DNA of 64,000 nucleotides, taken from contig JBBCIN010000003.1 in NCBI GenBank assembly GCA_037200885.1, positions 1,116,001 through 1,180,000 of the forward strand. Reading direction: 5' to 3'. Position numbers and translations under genes: made by a program. Position 1 is the first letter of the stretch. Every line of letters begins with the position of its first letter. Under the pieces are notes generated by a model. The model was not told the origin of the DNA and ran no database searches. It saw nothing but the letters and a program-made list of their open reading frames with translations. This document shows positions 27,373 through 36,561 of the stretch, one piece after another. Origin of the DNA: PMG-095 sp037200885 (lineage in GTDB: Bacteria > Myxococcota_A > Polyangia > Polyangiales > Polyangiaceae).

Positions 27373-27750
27373 GGCCTCTTGGAGCGGATGGAGTCGCGGG
27401 ACGTGCCTTGGGATCCGGAGGTCGAAGACCCGCCGAGTAGCTCGCTGTCGAGCGAAGCTCATTGGGTCAGCGCCGAGGAGACCGCGCTCTCGGCAGAGAC
27501 CCGCGTGCTGCTGAGTAAGGCCGTCTCGCACGCGCTCGCCCAACTCGACGACCGCGAGCGCTTCATCGTCGAGCGAAGACTGATGGCGCACCGAGAAGAG
27601 CAGCTCAGCTTGGCGGAGATTGGTCGCCACTTCGGGGTATCTCGCGAACGCGCGCGACAGTTGGAAGCGCGCGCGCTGCGCAAGATCAAGGGGGAGCTCG
27701 TGCGCTCACCACTGGGCGCTGATTGGCGAACCAATCGTCACGCAGCATGA
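27373..27750 (+). pseudogene. Sigma-32/RpoH-type sigma factor, C-terminal part only (5' truncated)
   Basis: Only the end of a sigma-70-family factor is present. LLERMESRDVPWDPEVEDPP resembles the RpoH region-3 boundary, followed by region 4: LDDRERFIVERRLM and the helix-turn-helix LSLAEIGRHFGVSRERARQL. It closes KIKGELVRSP. Regions 1.2 to about 3 are missing, and the conserved sequence stops at about 27373 where the reversed ClpB fragment begins. The heat-shock sigma assignment rests on the RpoH-like spacing and the REMES-like block. An open frame from 27286 reads through the join but its first 30 residues are antisense ClpB. Confidence 0.78.
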
Positions 27751-27775
27751 GCGTCCGTGCACCTCGTCGAGCGCC

Positions 27776-29140
27776 TCAGAAATTGAGCGCGGTGCCAAAA
27801 TTCAGCATGATTTCGTGAATCCTGAGGTGGGTCACCACGTTACTCGCGATAGCGGAACCCGCCTCGACAGGCCCCACTTCGAGCGTGCCGATCTGGCCGC
27901 TACCATAGGCGTAGCGCAGCCCGAGCGTCGAACCAAAGACGAGCGAACGGGCGCGCTCGCCCGCCGCGAGGCGGTGCTCGGTGCCGCTGGCCATGCCGAT
28001 GGTGCCGCCGAACATGTTGACCTTGGTCAGGCCGAAGGCAGTCGGTGTATCACCGGAAAGGTCCGTGAAGAGCCCCGCGCCCAGATGGACTGACGAGGAC
28101 AGCCTGTAGTCCACGCCCGCGCGCCCATTGACCACCGCATGGCGGGCGAGCCCCAGGTCATTGCCCGACAGGCCGCTCTGATACGCGGCATCGAGCTCGA
28201 TGCGCCCCCAGTCGAAGTAGCGCGCCAGACCAAGGCTCGCGCGCAGGGGCAAGACCGCTTGGAACTTGGCTCGGAAGCCCTCTTCGGTCGCGAGCTGATG
28301 CAACGACAATGGTCCGCCGCTGGTAGCCGGCACCGAGGCGCTGAACGACTGCGTCGTCTGCCGCCAGGTCAGAACCTGCAAACCAGGGGTCTGCATCGAC
28401 ATTCCGAGGCGATAGTCGTCGTCGATTTGCCACTGAAATCCCCAGCCGAGCTGCAGACCATAGGTGGTACGGACGAACAGCTCTGACTGGGTGAGGAATG
28501 GCTGCTCGGGTGGGACCATCCCTGTATCGCCCTCGCCGCCGGTCGCGTGCGAAGAGGTGTCCTCGAAGTTGTAGACCAGGTGCAGCGATGCGCCGATCGC
28601 AAAACGCCGATTGACCTGATAAGCGACAGACGGGCCAATCAAGTATGTGTAGACGATGCTGTTGATGGCGACGAGCCAGTCCGTCCCGGCGGGTGCGGGG
28701 CTGGTCAGATGCAATCCTTTCTGCAAGATCAGAAACTGCGTGCGCGGCGAGAAGATGCCGAAGGAAACCACCACGCGATCATTCAGGCGCCGCGTGAAGC
28801 TGCCCGCGGTCGGCATCAGCACGAGCTCCATCATCGTGACACCCGCGTGCTCCCCGGTCGACGCGCGCAAGAGATCCGGCGTGGTGTAGAAGCGGAACCC
28901 CACGGCGGTGATAGAGGCGTCGAGCTGAGTGCGCTGACCCTGCGAGAGGCCTGCCGGGTTGTGATAGCCCGCCGCGCCGTCCGATACGGTGGCGATCACG
29001 GCGCCGCCGTACATCGCGGCCTCCCCGCCAACCGAGAGCTGATCGTCGTTGCCCGCGCGCGCGTGCCCGCTGCGCAAGGCCATTGCCATGACGATGCTCG
29101 ACGTCAGTGCGGCCCGGCGCCACTTCCGCTGGAAAAGCAT
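27776..29140 (-). CDS. OmpP1/FadL-family outer-membrane transporter
   Basis: About 454 residues from the Met at 29140 (MLFQRKWRRAALTSSIVMAM, signal peptide ending near HARAGND); an open frame extends 17 codons further upstream. The mature N-terminus has the FadL hatch signature SVGGEAAMYGGAVIATVSDG followed by AAGYHNPAGLSQGQ. Fourteen-strand-barrel-like alternation follows (FAIGASLHLVYNFEDT, DWGRIELDAAYQSGLSGNDL). It ends in ALNF with a terminal Phe. FadL-type proteins carry hydrophobic compounds across the outer membrane; substrate unknown. It converges with the sigma-factor remnant. Confidence 0.82.
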   Translation of the reverse strand: MLFQRKWRRAALTSSIVMAMALRSGHARAGNDDQLSVGGEAAMYGGAVIATVSDGAAGYHNPAGLSQGQRTQLDASITAVGFRFYTTPDLLRASTGEHAGVTMMELVLMPTAGSFTRRLNDRVVVSFGIFSPRTQFLILQKGLHLTSPAPAGTDWLVAINSIVYTYLIGPSVAYQVNRRFAIGASLHLVYNFEDTSSHATGGEGDTGMVPPEQPFLTQSELFVRTTYGLQLGWGFQWQIDDDYRLGMSMQTPGLQVLTWRQTTQSFSASVPATSGGPLSLHQLATEEGFRAKFQAVLPLRASLGLARYFDWGRIELDAAYQSGLSGNDLGLARHAVVNGRAGVDYRLSSSVHLGAGLFTDLSGDTPTAFGLTKVNMFGGTIGMASGTEHRLAAGERARSLVFGSTLGLRYAYGSGQIGTLEVGPVEAGSAIASNVVTHLRIHEIMLNFGTALNF

Positions 29141-29393
29141 GGGCCCAGCATCCAACATCCCTTGCGTCACTCGGTGAAGAGACGGCAACAACGGAGTGCC
29201 GATCCACGTCCCCAGCCGAGCTCGAGGAACGACAGGCGTGCTCGCTCGTCGAGCGTTTTCCGCGCGAGATCGCGCGCAACTGGCCTGGCTCCCGACCGAC
29301 TAAGACGACATCTGGAGGTTTCTCGTGCCCGATCCCATTCGATTTTCTGCTGTTTTGCTCGACCCCATATCCCACTTCGATACGGTTTCGTTC

Positions 29394-31079
29394 ATGCGCC
29401 GGCTGGGGAATGGCCTCGGGGGCCTGGCTGCACTCACCGCAACGAGCTGCGCCGGCACTGCGGGCAATTCTGCAAAGTCCTCGGCGGCGGCGGCTCGCGT
29501 CGAGATCCCTGCAGCACCAGAGTTGAAATGCGATCCGACTAGCGCAGCAGCCCCGCTGGTCCTTACCTTGGCTCCCGAACAACGCGGGGACATCGAAGCG
29601 TTGATGAAGCAGCAAATCGTGACCATGCGCTACGAGTGCGACAAGCTCGTGCCCGTAGCCGACTGCACCGTCGACGGCAGCTACGGCTTCGTGAGTGTGA
29701 CGCCGCGCGAACAAATCATGAGCATCTCGTCTGAGCTGGAGCTGCGGGCGAATTTGCCACTCGAGAGCTCGACACTTCTAGGTCGCGTCGCAGCCGCGCT
29801 GTCGACGGGTAGTCGACTCGACATTGCGTTCTCGATCGTCGGACAGCAAACCAGCGTGCTCCGGGCAGTCAATCGGTCGCAGTTGAAAGGTGAATGTTCG
29901 ACAGTAACGCACTTCGTGCACGGCGCCTCACTCGGTGCGTACGCCATCGCCCTAGCGAAGGGAGCGCCCGAGTCGATTGATGAAGTATTCGGTGGATCGA
30001 GCAAGCTGCTGCAGCGCGATGGCGCCCTCGAGGCGTGCCGCAAACAGGGAAATGACGACGAGCGAATTGCTGGTTGCAGTGCGCCCCTTCGATTGGAGCT
30101 GAGGCCGGTTACGGACGACGCCGCTCCGGCTTCTGCGCGAGACGAGGAGCAGCCGGCGCTGCGCTGTCCGGCCGGCACGCAATTGGACGACCTAGGGAAA
30201 TGCGTCGTGGCCAGCAGTTCGGCGCCCTACGTGTGTAGCTTCGCCGACCACGCGGACTGCGCGAAGCAATGCCAGGCTGGCTCAGCGGGCAGCTGTTCGC
30301 TACTCGGGCGCAACTATGAGCTGGGACGCGGGGTCAAGAAAGACCGAGTCCGTGCCGAGCATTTCTACAATTTGGCTTGTCGAAGTGGCTCGCCCCCGGG
30401 CTGCGGCCGACTCGGTGAAATGCTCGCCGACCGGTCGGCGACCCGTGATGAAGGGCTCACGCTGCTGCTCGAATCCTGCCGAGGGGGTTTCTTCGAGGCC
30501 TGCGAGGCAAGATCTGCTCGACTACCCGCGAACACATCGAACGAGCCAATCGATCTAGCGCGGCGCGGTTGCGCTGGGGGAAACGCTGCCTCCTGTTGGT
30601 CGCTCGGGCAGTTTTATCGCGAAGGGCTCGGTATCGAGAAGAATGCGGCGGAAGCCACGCGCTACTTCAAGCTGGCTTGCGACGGTGAAGCGCCGTCCGG
30701 CTGCGTTTCTTACGCGGAGCTCATCGATCCGGGCAAGGTCGCGACGCCCGAGACGCCGCGAGCGCTCGAGCTGCTCCGGAGTGCCTGCGACCGGAACATC
30801 GCCGCTGCCTGTAGTCAGCTCGGCATTTACTACGGGCTTGGCAAGGGCGTGCCTACGGATTTTCCAAAGTCGATGGCTTTCATCGAGCGAGCATGTCTCG
30901 GTGGCGATTTCTCATCGTGCCTGGTGACCGGTTTGTCTTACGAGCGCGGCTTGGGGCACACGAAGGATCTGGCGAAAGCGCAGCAGTTTCTCATCCGCGC
31001 CTGCGAGGTCGGCGACAAAATTGCGTGCAAGGAGTCCGAGAGGCTACGCTCGAGTCTGGCCCAGAAGCAGCACGAGTGA
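29394..31079 (+). CDS. Sel1-repeat lipoprotein
   Basis: A 561-residue protein from ATG 29394 (MRRLGNGLGGLAALTATSCA), whose signal ends in a lipobox-like TATSC. An open frame 23 codons further upstream is not signal-like. The middle (residues about 30-270) is a unique domain containing Cys pairs. From about residue 275 onward there are Sel1-like TPR repeats: CSLLGRNYELGRGVKKDRVR, CWSLGQFYREGLGIEKNAAE, CSQLGIYYGLGKGVPTDFPK, CLVTGLSYERGLGHTKDLAK. Each contains a Cys, as in other myxobacterial Sel1 proteins. Such repeats make protein-interaction solenoids. Exact role unknown. Confidence 0.82.
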   Translation: MRRLGNGLGGLAALTATSCAGTAGNSAKSSAAAARVEIPAAPELKCDPTSAAAPLVLTLAPEQRGDIEALMKQQIVTMRYECDKLVPVADCTVDGSYGFVSVTPREQIMSISSELELRANLPLESSTLLGRVAAALSTGSRLDIAFSIVGQQTSVLRAVNRSQLKGECSTVTHFVHGASLGAYAIALAKGAPESIDEVFGGSSKLLQRDGALEACRKQGNDDERIAGCSAPLRLELRPVTDDAAPASARDEEQPALRCPAGTQLDDLGKCVVASSSAPYVCSFADHADCAKQCQAGSAGSCSLLGRNYELGRGVKKDRVRAEHFYNLACRSGSPPGCGRLGEMLADRSATRDEGLTLLLESCRGGFFEACEARSARLPANTSNEPIDLARRGCAGGNAASCWSLGQFYREGLGIEKNAAEATRYFKLACDGEAPSGCVSYAELIDPGKVATPETPRALELLRSACDRNIAAACSQLGIYYGLGKGVPTDFPKSMAFIERACLGGDFSSCLVTGLSYERGLGHTKDLAKAQQFLIRACEVGDKIACKESERLRSSLAQKQHE

Positions 31080-31119
31080 GCGGCGCGGGCTCAGTTCGAT
31101 TGCTCGCGTGGGGCAGCGC

Positions 31120-31887
31120 TCATTGCATGCCTGCGCGGACGTTGGCCAGTAGCACGTCGATCTGATCGATCCGGATCACGCCCGCGCGCGGGTACTCGAG
31201 GTCGAGCACGAGAAAGATACTCGCGGCGATGACCGTAGTGAACGTGACCATGTGCAGCCACGGAGCGACCTTTGCAGAAGCCATGCTGTGCCCGGCCACG
31301 AGCGCACTCGCGAGCGCCAAGACGAACAGGAGCACGTAAAGGATGACGGGAGGATGCATCAGGCCCGACGCGACCCGGGTGCTCGTGATGTCGAACATCG
31401 TGTTCAACGAGCTCAGCATGAGCGATGTCGTCGCCGCGTCGTTCCGTTCGCGACAGGCGGCGGTCGCTCGCTGCCAAATCTCTCCCTGAAGGGCGTCCGA
31501 GTGACTCAAGTCCGAAGCTTGGACCTCGATGTTCTGCAAACGCTGGTACATCTGGAGCCGAGCATCGACGTAGCGGCGAAACAAATCGCGCAGGGGCGGC
31601 TGCTGTGCCGGCGGCAACAAGTCCAACCGGAGCCAGGCAGTGCCGATATCGTTGGCCTCCTCCACTACCTGCGCGCGCCGGGCATCGAAGCGCGCCGAGG
31701 CCCCCGAAAAGGTGAACGCGAGTAGCAGCCCGAGCAGCGCGAACACGGCGCTGTCGAGGTTACCGGTGTTCGAGCTGTCGACTTGCGTGAAGCGCCGACG
31801 GCCAAGGCGTCGTCCGAACTCGAGCGCCAAAAGCATCCCGCCCATCAAACACAGGGCGAGCGGAACCGAAATCAGCAGGTAGTTCAC
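31120..31887 (-). CDS. DUF4239-like membrane protein
   Basis: A 255-residue inner-membrane protein. Two helices at the N-terminus (LLISVPLALCLMGGMLLALE; SAVFALLGLLLAFTFSGASA) are followed by a long soluble stretch beginning RFDARRAQVVEEANDIGTAW. Two further helices lie near the C-terminus (VILYVLLFVLALASALVAGH; MVTFTTVIAASIFLVLDLEY). This layout, with the LLAF-x-F-x(6)-RFDARR-x(4)-EEAN-x-IGT motif, fits DUF4239, a bestrophin-like family. Function is unknown. It converges with the Sel1 gene; both ends are 40 bp apart. Confidence 0.75.
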   Translation of the reverse strand: MNYLLISVPLALCLMGGMLLALEFGRRLGRRRFTQVDSSNTGNLDSAVFALLGLLLAFTFSGASARFDARRAQVVEEANDIGTAWLRLDLLPPAQQPPLRDLFRRYVDARLQMYQRLQNIEVQASDLSHSDALQGEIWQRATAACRERNDAATTSLMLSSLNTMFDITSTRVASGLMHPPVILYVLLFVLALASALVAGHSMASAKVAPWLHMVTFTTVIAASIFLVLDLEYPRAGVIRIDQIDVLLANVRAGMQ

Positions 31888-32395
31888 GAGGTGTTCCTGA
31901 CGCTAAGCTACGGCCATCCGCCCCATCAGCAGCGCCGGAAAGTAGTTCGAGTCCACGAAGCGCGTCAATCCCGGGCAAGGCACGGAGCGCAACATCGCAA
32001 GTCCGTTTCAGCCGAGCGCGGGTCGGCACCGACTACACGGTTCTCGCTATTCGATTCGCTACGTGCACCCTGCGCTCGATACCTCGCGGGAGGTCTCGAC
32101 TCCTTCGGGCTCACTCGATGCCTGCACGGCAGTGCAAGCGGGCAGCTCGGGCCGTAAACACGTCCTCGTACCCAAACCATCAAGCCGTGGCTCGCAAGCA
32201 GTGGCGCCTGCGATCCCCGATTTGACGCGCCGGCCGGATCCAGGTCAACCCCCGCTTCCGATGGGCCCGGTGCCGGGCATTTTTAGGCCGATTCAACCAG
32301 CCAGCCGCTATCCACATCCACCCACACGGCGCGTGGAACGGACGCGAGCCGCAGCTTGTGGGTGCGCCTGACGCGCTCGTGTTAGGTTGTCCTCG
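31888..32395. other. Gene-free stretch with one orphan hairpin
   Basis: About 500 bp with no supportable gene. One compact hairpin with a T tract (GCCCG, GTGC loop, CGGGC, then ATTTTTA) lies at 32265-32285 on the plus strand, but no plus-strand gene ends just before it. The promoters of the leftward DUF4239-like gene and the rightward lipoprotein gene must lie here. Confidence 0.35.
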
Positions 32396-33520
32396 ATGGG
32401 CGCGGCGCGTCGTTTGTGCGTCAGAGCCATGGTGCTCGCAGGGATGATGAGCACCATCCTAAGCTTGGCATTGCCCGCGTGTCAGTTTCCGACTTACGGC
32501 ATGGCGACCGGCGGTGTGAGTGTCGGCGGCCAGACCGACGGCGGGATGACCAGCGCCCCGGGCGGGGCTGCAAGCGACGCCGGAGAAGGCGGAGAGGGCG
32601 GAGAAGGCGGAGGCGCAGGAGACGGAGGCACCGAAATGAGCGGAGCCGGCGGAGCGGAAACCGCGCCCTGCCCCTCGCAGGCGTCGTGCGTGGCTGGCCC
32701 GCCGACGCACTGGACTGGGCCGATAGCGTTTTGGGAGGGCACCGTGGATGCCTCGCTGCCGCCCTGTCCGCAGGGCTACACCACGCCGATCGACTTGCAT
32801 CGCGCCCTCATGGTGCCCACGGACACATGCCAGTGCACGTGCGCTCCGCTGGGCCAGGTTTGCCAGGCAATGCTGCACGTTTTCGACGATCTGATGTGCG
32901 AACATCCGTGCGCGACCCTGTCGACGCAAATGTGCAACGCGGTCTCGGGCTGCACCGGCAGCCAAGGCTCGATGCGCGGTGACAGCGCAACGATTTCGGG
33001 AGGCACCTGCGAACCAAGCGTCACCAAGCCGCCCCCGAGCTGGCAGTACAACGCCCGGCTTTGCCAACCGACCGGAGGCAGCTGCGAGGATTCCAGCCAA
33101 GTATGCGCGCCGACGCCAACGTACCCCTACGCGACGCAGCTGTGCGTGATGAGTGTGATCACAGAGGGGCGACCGTTGCCGGCATGCCCAGCCGAGTATC
33201 CGAACGTGGGCAAGGCATTTTACACTGACTATACCGATAATCGCCAATGCTCTGAATGCGGTTGTAGCGGCGTGACCGGCGGCAGCTGCTCCGGCAAGAT
33301 CACGATCAGCAGCGGATCCGATTGCACGGGCGGCTCCGAGAGTTGCGAGTTGAACGGAGTCTGCACGCACTTCGACCTGAGCCAGGGCAACAATCTTCAT
33401 CCCACGCACGCCGTCGGCGACTACAGCATAACTCCAGGCGTTTGCGGCGTCGCTACCCCGCCGCAAGGAAGCGGCAAGGCGGAGGAGAGCGGTACCGCCA
33501 CGATGGTGTGCTGCCAGTAG
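32396..33520 (+). CDS. Gly-rich, Cys-containing surface lipoprotein
   Basis: A 374-residue protein from ATG 32396 (MGAARRLCVRAMVLAGMMST); an in-frame TTG lies 9 bp upstream. The signal ends in the lipobox LALPAC. A Gly/Ala/Glu/Asp low-complexity linker (GEGGEGGEGGGAGDGG) joins it to a C-terminal domain with many Cys residues in short motifs (CTCAPLGQVCQAML, CSECGCSGVTGGSCSG). It ends in CC plus Gln. This architecture of lipid anchor, glycine linker and disulfide-rich domain is common in myxobacterial surface proteins. No named family was recognised. It stands 110 bp before poxB on the same strand. Confidence 0.72.
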   Translation: MGAARRLCVRAMVLAGMMSTILSLALPACQFPTYGMATGGVSVGGQTDGGMTSAPGGAASDAGEGGEGGEGGGAGDGGTEMSGAGGAETAPCPSQASCVAGPPTHWTGPIAFWEGTVDASLPPCPQGYTTPIDLHRALMVPTDTCQCTCAPLGQVCQAMLHVFDDLMCEHPCATLSTQMCNAVSGCTGSQGSMRGDSATISGGTCEPSVTKPPPSWQYNARLCQPTGGSCEDSSQVCAPTPTYPYATQLCVMSVITEGRPLPACPAEYPNVGKAFYTDYTDNRQCSECGCSGVTGGSCSGKITISSGSDCTGGSESCELNGVCTHFDLSQGNNLHPTHAVGDYSITPGVCGVATPPQGSGKAEESGTATMVCCQ

Positions 33521-33630
33521 TTCAACGAACTCCGGCGGCGAATCGCGTCAACCGGACTTGCGCTCTGCGAATGTGGCCCGAAATTGACTCGAGCACCGGA
33601 AACGAGAGCCGGAGGAAGGGACGAGCCGCC

Positions 33631-35352
33631 ATGGGCCAGACAGTCGCCGACTTTTTCACCGACACGCTTGCGAGCGCGGGCGTCAAACGCATTTGGGGAG
33701 TCACCGGCGATAGCCTCAACGGCATCAGCGAAAGCCTGCGCCGACGCGAGGACATCGCGTGGATGCACGTACGGCACGAAGAGGTCGCCGCATTCGCGGC
33801 CGGCGCGGAAGCAGCATTGACTGGACAGCTCGCGCTGTGCGCCGGAAGCTGCGGGCCCGGCAACCTGCACCTCATCAACGGCCTGTATGACTGCCAGCGG
33901 AGCCACGTCCCCGTGCTGGCGATCGCGGCGCACATTCCGTCCTCGGAGATCGGCCTAAGCTACTTCCAGGAGACCCACCCACAGCAACTCTTCCGCGAGT
34001 GCAGTGAATTCGTGGAGTTGGTCAGCAATCCCGCGCAGCTCCCGGGCGTGCTCCACCGTGCGATTCACACCGCGGTCGGCAAGCGTGGCGTCGCCGTCAT
34101 CGTGCTGCCCGGCGATGTCGCCCTCGCGGCCGCGCCAGCAGAGGCGCGACCATTCCAATTGGCACAGCTGCCGCGGGTGCTGCCCGCGGAGAGCGATCTG
34201 ACGCGCCTAGCCGCGCTGCTGAATGGGTCGCAGCGGCTGACGCTTTTGTGCGGCGCGGGCTGCGCGGGTGCTCACGATGAAGTCGTTGCCCTTGCCGACA
34301 CGCTCGGAGCGCCGATCGTCCACGCGCTGCGAGGCAAGGAGCACGTCGAATGGAACAACCCGTATGACGTCGGCATGACGGGCCTGATTGGCTTCTCATC
34401 GGGTTACCACGCGATGGCCAACTGCGACACGCTGCTTATGCTCGGCACGGATTTTCCATATCGGAACTTTTATCCCTCGAAAGCGGCCATCGTGCAGATC
34501 GATCGTGATCCCGCCGCGCTCGGGCGCCGGGCCAATCTCACCCAGGGCCTAGTCGGAGACGTCGGCGAATCCGTGAGGGCGCTCCTGCCACGGCTCACAC
34601 GCAAACCGCAGCGTGCCTTCCTCGAAGCGGCGCGGGCAAACTACGTTCAGGCGCGCAAGGGGCTCGACGAGCTCGCCCGCCCGGAAAATAGTGAACGGCC
34701 GGTTCATCCGCAATATCTCACGCGCCTCGTGAACGAACTAGCGGACGACGACGCAATCTTTACGGCCGACGTCGGCACCCCGACGGTCTGGGCGGCCCGC
34801 TACCTCAGCATGAACGGACGGAGACGCCTGATCGGCTCCTTCAACCACGGTTCGATGGCGAATGCTCTGCCACAAGCCATCGGCGCGCAGGCCACATTCC
34901 CCCAGCGCCAGGTGATCTCGCTGTGCGGCGATGGCGGGTTCACGATGCTGATGGGCGATTTTCTATCGCTCGCGCAGCTTGGTTTGCCCGTCAAGGTCAT
35001 CGTCTACAACAACGGATCGCTGGCATTCGTCGCCATCGAGATGATGGCCGGCGGGTATCTCGATACCGGCACGGATCTGAAGAACCCGAACTTCGCGGCG
35101 CTAGCCGAGAGCGCCGGAATCAAGGGCATTCGCGTCGAACATTCACACCAGGTCGACGCCGCACTGCGCGAGGCCTTCGCGCACCCGGGGCCCGTCTTGG
35201 TCGATGTGGCGACCGCCAAGCATGAGTTGATCATGCCGCCCAAGATCAAAGTCGAACAGGCCAAAGGCTTCAGTCTGTTCATGTTGAAGGCAATCCTCAA
35301 CGGTCGCGGCGATGAGCTCGTCGAGCTCGCGCGCACGAACCTCGAGCTATGA
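33631..35352 (+). CDS. poxB: Pyruvate dehydrogenase (quinone) / pyruvate oxidase
   Basis: A 573-residue ThDP enzyme, the same length as E. coli PoxB. ATG 33631 is chosen because a GGAGGAAGGG ribosome site precedes it and the protein starts like PoxB (MGQTVADFFTDTLASAGVKR, then IWGVTGDSLNGISESL). HEEVAAFAAGAEAALTG contains the catalytic ThDP Glu. The FAD-binding middle domain follows. The ThDP/Mg site is CGDGGFTMLMGDFLSL through YNNGSLAF. The end, MPPKIKVEQAKGFSLFMLKA with ILNGRGDEL, matches the PoxB C-terminal region. It converts pyruvate to acetate and CO2, passing electrons to ubiquinone at the membrane. Confidence 0.93.
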   Translation: MGQTVADFFTDTLASAGVKRIWGVTGDSLNGISESLRRREDIAWMHVRHEEVAAFAAGAEAALTGQLALCAGSCGPGNLHLINGLYDCQRSHVPVLAIAAHIPSSEIGLSYFQETHPQQLFRECSEFVELVSNPAQLPGVLHRAIHTAVGKRGVAVIVLPGDVALAAAPAEARPFQLAQLPRVLPAESDLTRLAALLNGSQRLTLLCGAGCAGAHDEVVALADTLGAPIVHALRGKEHVEWNNPYDVGMTGLIGFSSGYHAMANCDTLLMLGTDFPYRNFYPSKAAIVQIDRDPAALGRRANLTQGLVGDVGESVRALLPRLTRKPQRAFLEAARANYVQARKGLDELARPENSERPVHPQYLTRLVNELADDDAIFTADVGTPTVWAARYLSMNGRRRLIGSFNHGSMANALPQAIGAQATFPQRQVISLCGDGGFTMLMGDFLSLAQLGLPVKVIVYNNGSLAFVAIEMMAGGYLDTGTDLKNPNFAALAESAGIKGIRVEHSHQVDAALREAFAHPGPVLVDVATAKHELIMPPKIKVEQAKGFSLFMLKAILNGRGDELVELARTNLEL

Positions 35353-35939
35353 CAGGCATCGGCGGCTCTTGCGCAACGCTTTCCTGGCACAGTTGTGCCG
35401 GCCACGGACGTCAATGCAACGAACACTCCCAATTGCCCCCGCAGGTCCGAAGAGCAGGCCTTCGCTCCCGATCCGAACAACCGGCACACCATCTTGAAGG
35501 CCGACTCGCGCGGGGCGCGCGGATCTCGCTCCCGATGAACGCGGTGAACGTCGTTGCCACGTACAACCTCGACGCGGTGGCAGCACCTCAACCTCCCGCC
35601 GACTTGAGGCTCAGTGTAATGCTCGGCAGGGGGCCAGCGCTCGGCAAACCGCAATGGACCGACCCCACGCCCCTCCCGCTGGTAGCGCTGGGGCAAACGC
35701 CACCCCGACGAATTGCAGCCTTCGCTTCGCGGGTCCGAGTGATCGCGTCGAATCCTGCCGGCGTCGATCTCATCTTCACTGCGGGAAATTTCCTGGTCTT
35801 TCAGGGCAGGCCACTCGCGAGCGATGAACAAATCGCGTCGGTACGTCTCGACCAGTACTTGAACGCGATCGGCGAGGGCATCGCAGTCCCCGGACAGGCC
35901 AATACGCCTCCATCTTCAACGTTAGCGGGAGCGTTGTGA
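35353..35939 (+). pseudogene. Unrecognised coding-like stretch, probably frameshifted
   Basis: The 3' half, from about ATG 35535 (MNAVNVVATYNLDAVA) to the TGA at 35937-35939, has coding-like third positions and protein-like text (VDLIFTAGNFLVFQGRPLAS). Just upstream, a different frame is more convincing (ATDVNATNTPNCPRR, then FAPDPNNRHTILKADSRGA), ending at a stop around 35537. The two would join by a one-base shift near 35515-35530. I do not recognise a family. It may be a decayed small-protein gene after poxB. Low certainty. Confidence 0.3.
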
Positions 35940-35957
35940 ACGCGCGGGCGCGTTTTC
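35939..35957 (+). terminator. Weak hairpin terminator candidate
   Basis: AACGCG, a CGGG loop and CGCGTT followed by TTC. The six-pair stem sits exactly at the end of the coding-like stretch. The T tract is short. Confidence 0.3.
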
Positions 35958-36066
35958 AATACGAAATATTTTGAAGCGTTTGCTGAACCGCGCGCTTTTT
36001 ACTGTCTTTCCCAGCTCGTTAGCTTCGGCTTGCCGCACAGAGGTGGGATCTGTAAAGTAGAAGTTG

Positions 36067-36453
36067 ATGAGGCCCGCAGCGCACCGCCGCACGATCCGCC
36101 GCCTGCTGGCGCTGGAAGTGCTCGCGCGCGCGCTGCAAATGCTCGTCCTGATGCTCGCCGTACAGCTATCAGGGACCGCAGCGGCAGCGCTCGAAGTGGG
36201 TTTCGGCGTATTGGACCGAGCCGACTGCTGCGCGGATTGTCCACTCGAGAGCAACGGTAAAGAGTGCCCGCCGGGCTGCCCAAACTGCCACTGCGTGCAC
36301 GGGCAAATCGCGTCCCTACCTGCCCCGTCGCCCGTGCTCGAGATGCTTTTGAGCGCAAGTGATGCGGCGACAGCAGAGCCACCCGAAGCCTCTGCGCCGC
36401 ACGCGCCGTTCTTGCCAAGCCTGTATCGTCCCCCTCGCGCCGTTCAAGCCTGA
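36067..36453 (+). CDS. Small Cys-rich exported protein leading the second metal operon
   Basis: A 128-residue protein from ATG 36067 (MRPAAHRRTIRRLLALEVLA). A hydrophobic segment (LQMLVLMLAVQLSGTAAAA) acts as signal or anchor. It is followed by a short cluster of seven Cys and two His, ADCCADCPLESNGKECPPGC and PNCHCVHG, that looks like a metal-binding site. The Pro/Ala-rich tail is low-complexity. It lies 108 bp upstream of czcC on the same strand. A periplasmic metal-binding or sensing helper of the efflux pump is a reasonable guess from content and position. No family name is known to me. Confidence 0.68.
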   Translation: MRPAAHRRTIRRLLALEVLARALQMLVLMLAVQLSGTAAAALEVGFGVLDRADCCADCPLESNGKECPPGCPNCHCVHGQIASLPAPSPVLEMLLSASDAATAEPPEASAPHAPFLPSLYRPPRAVQA

Positions 36454-36561
36454 TCGATCAGTGGCAACCGGGTTAGCGCTTTTCCGAGCGTGGACCTTGA
36501 TGCGTTCGAATTGACGGCGCCTGCGTGCGTTCTTCGCCGCGGCATGAACGAGGCTTGATGC

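Noticed and set aside
33322..33630. N-terminal extension of poxB by about 100 codons
   Set aside because: It overlaps the end of the lipoprotein gene, is not protein-like, and a strong ribosome site precedes ATG 33631.
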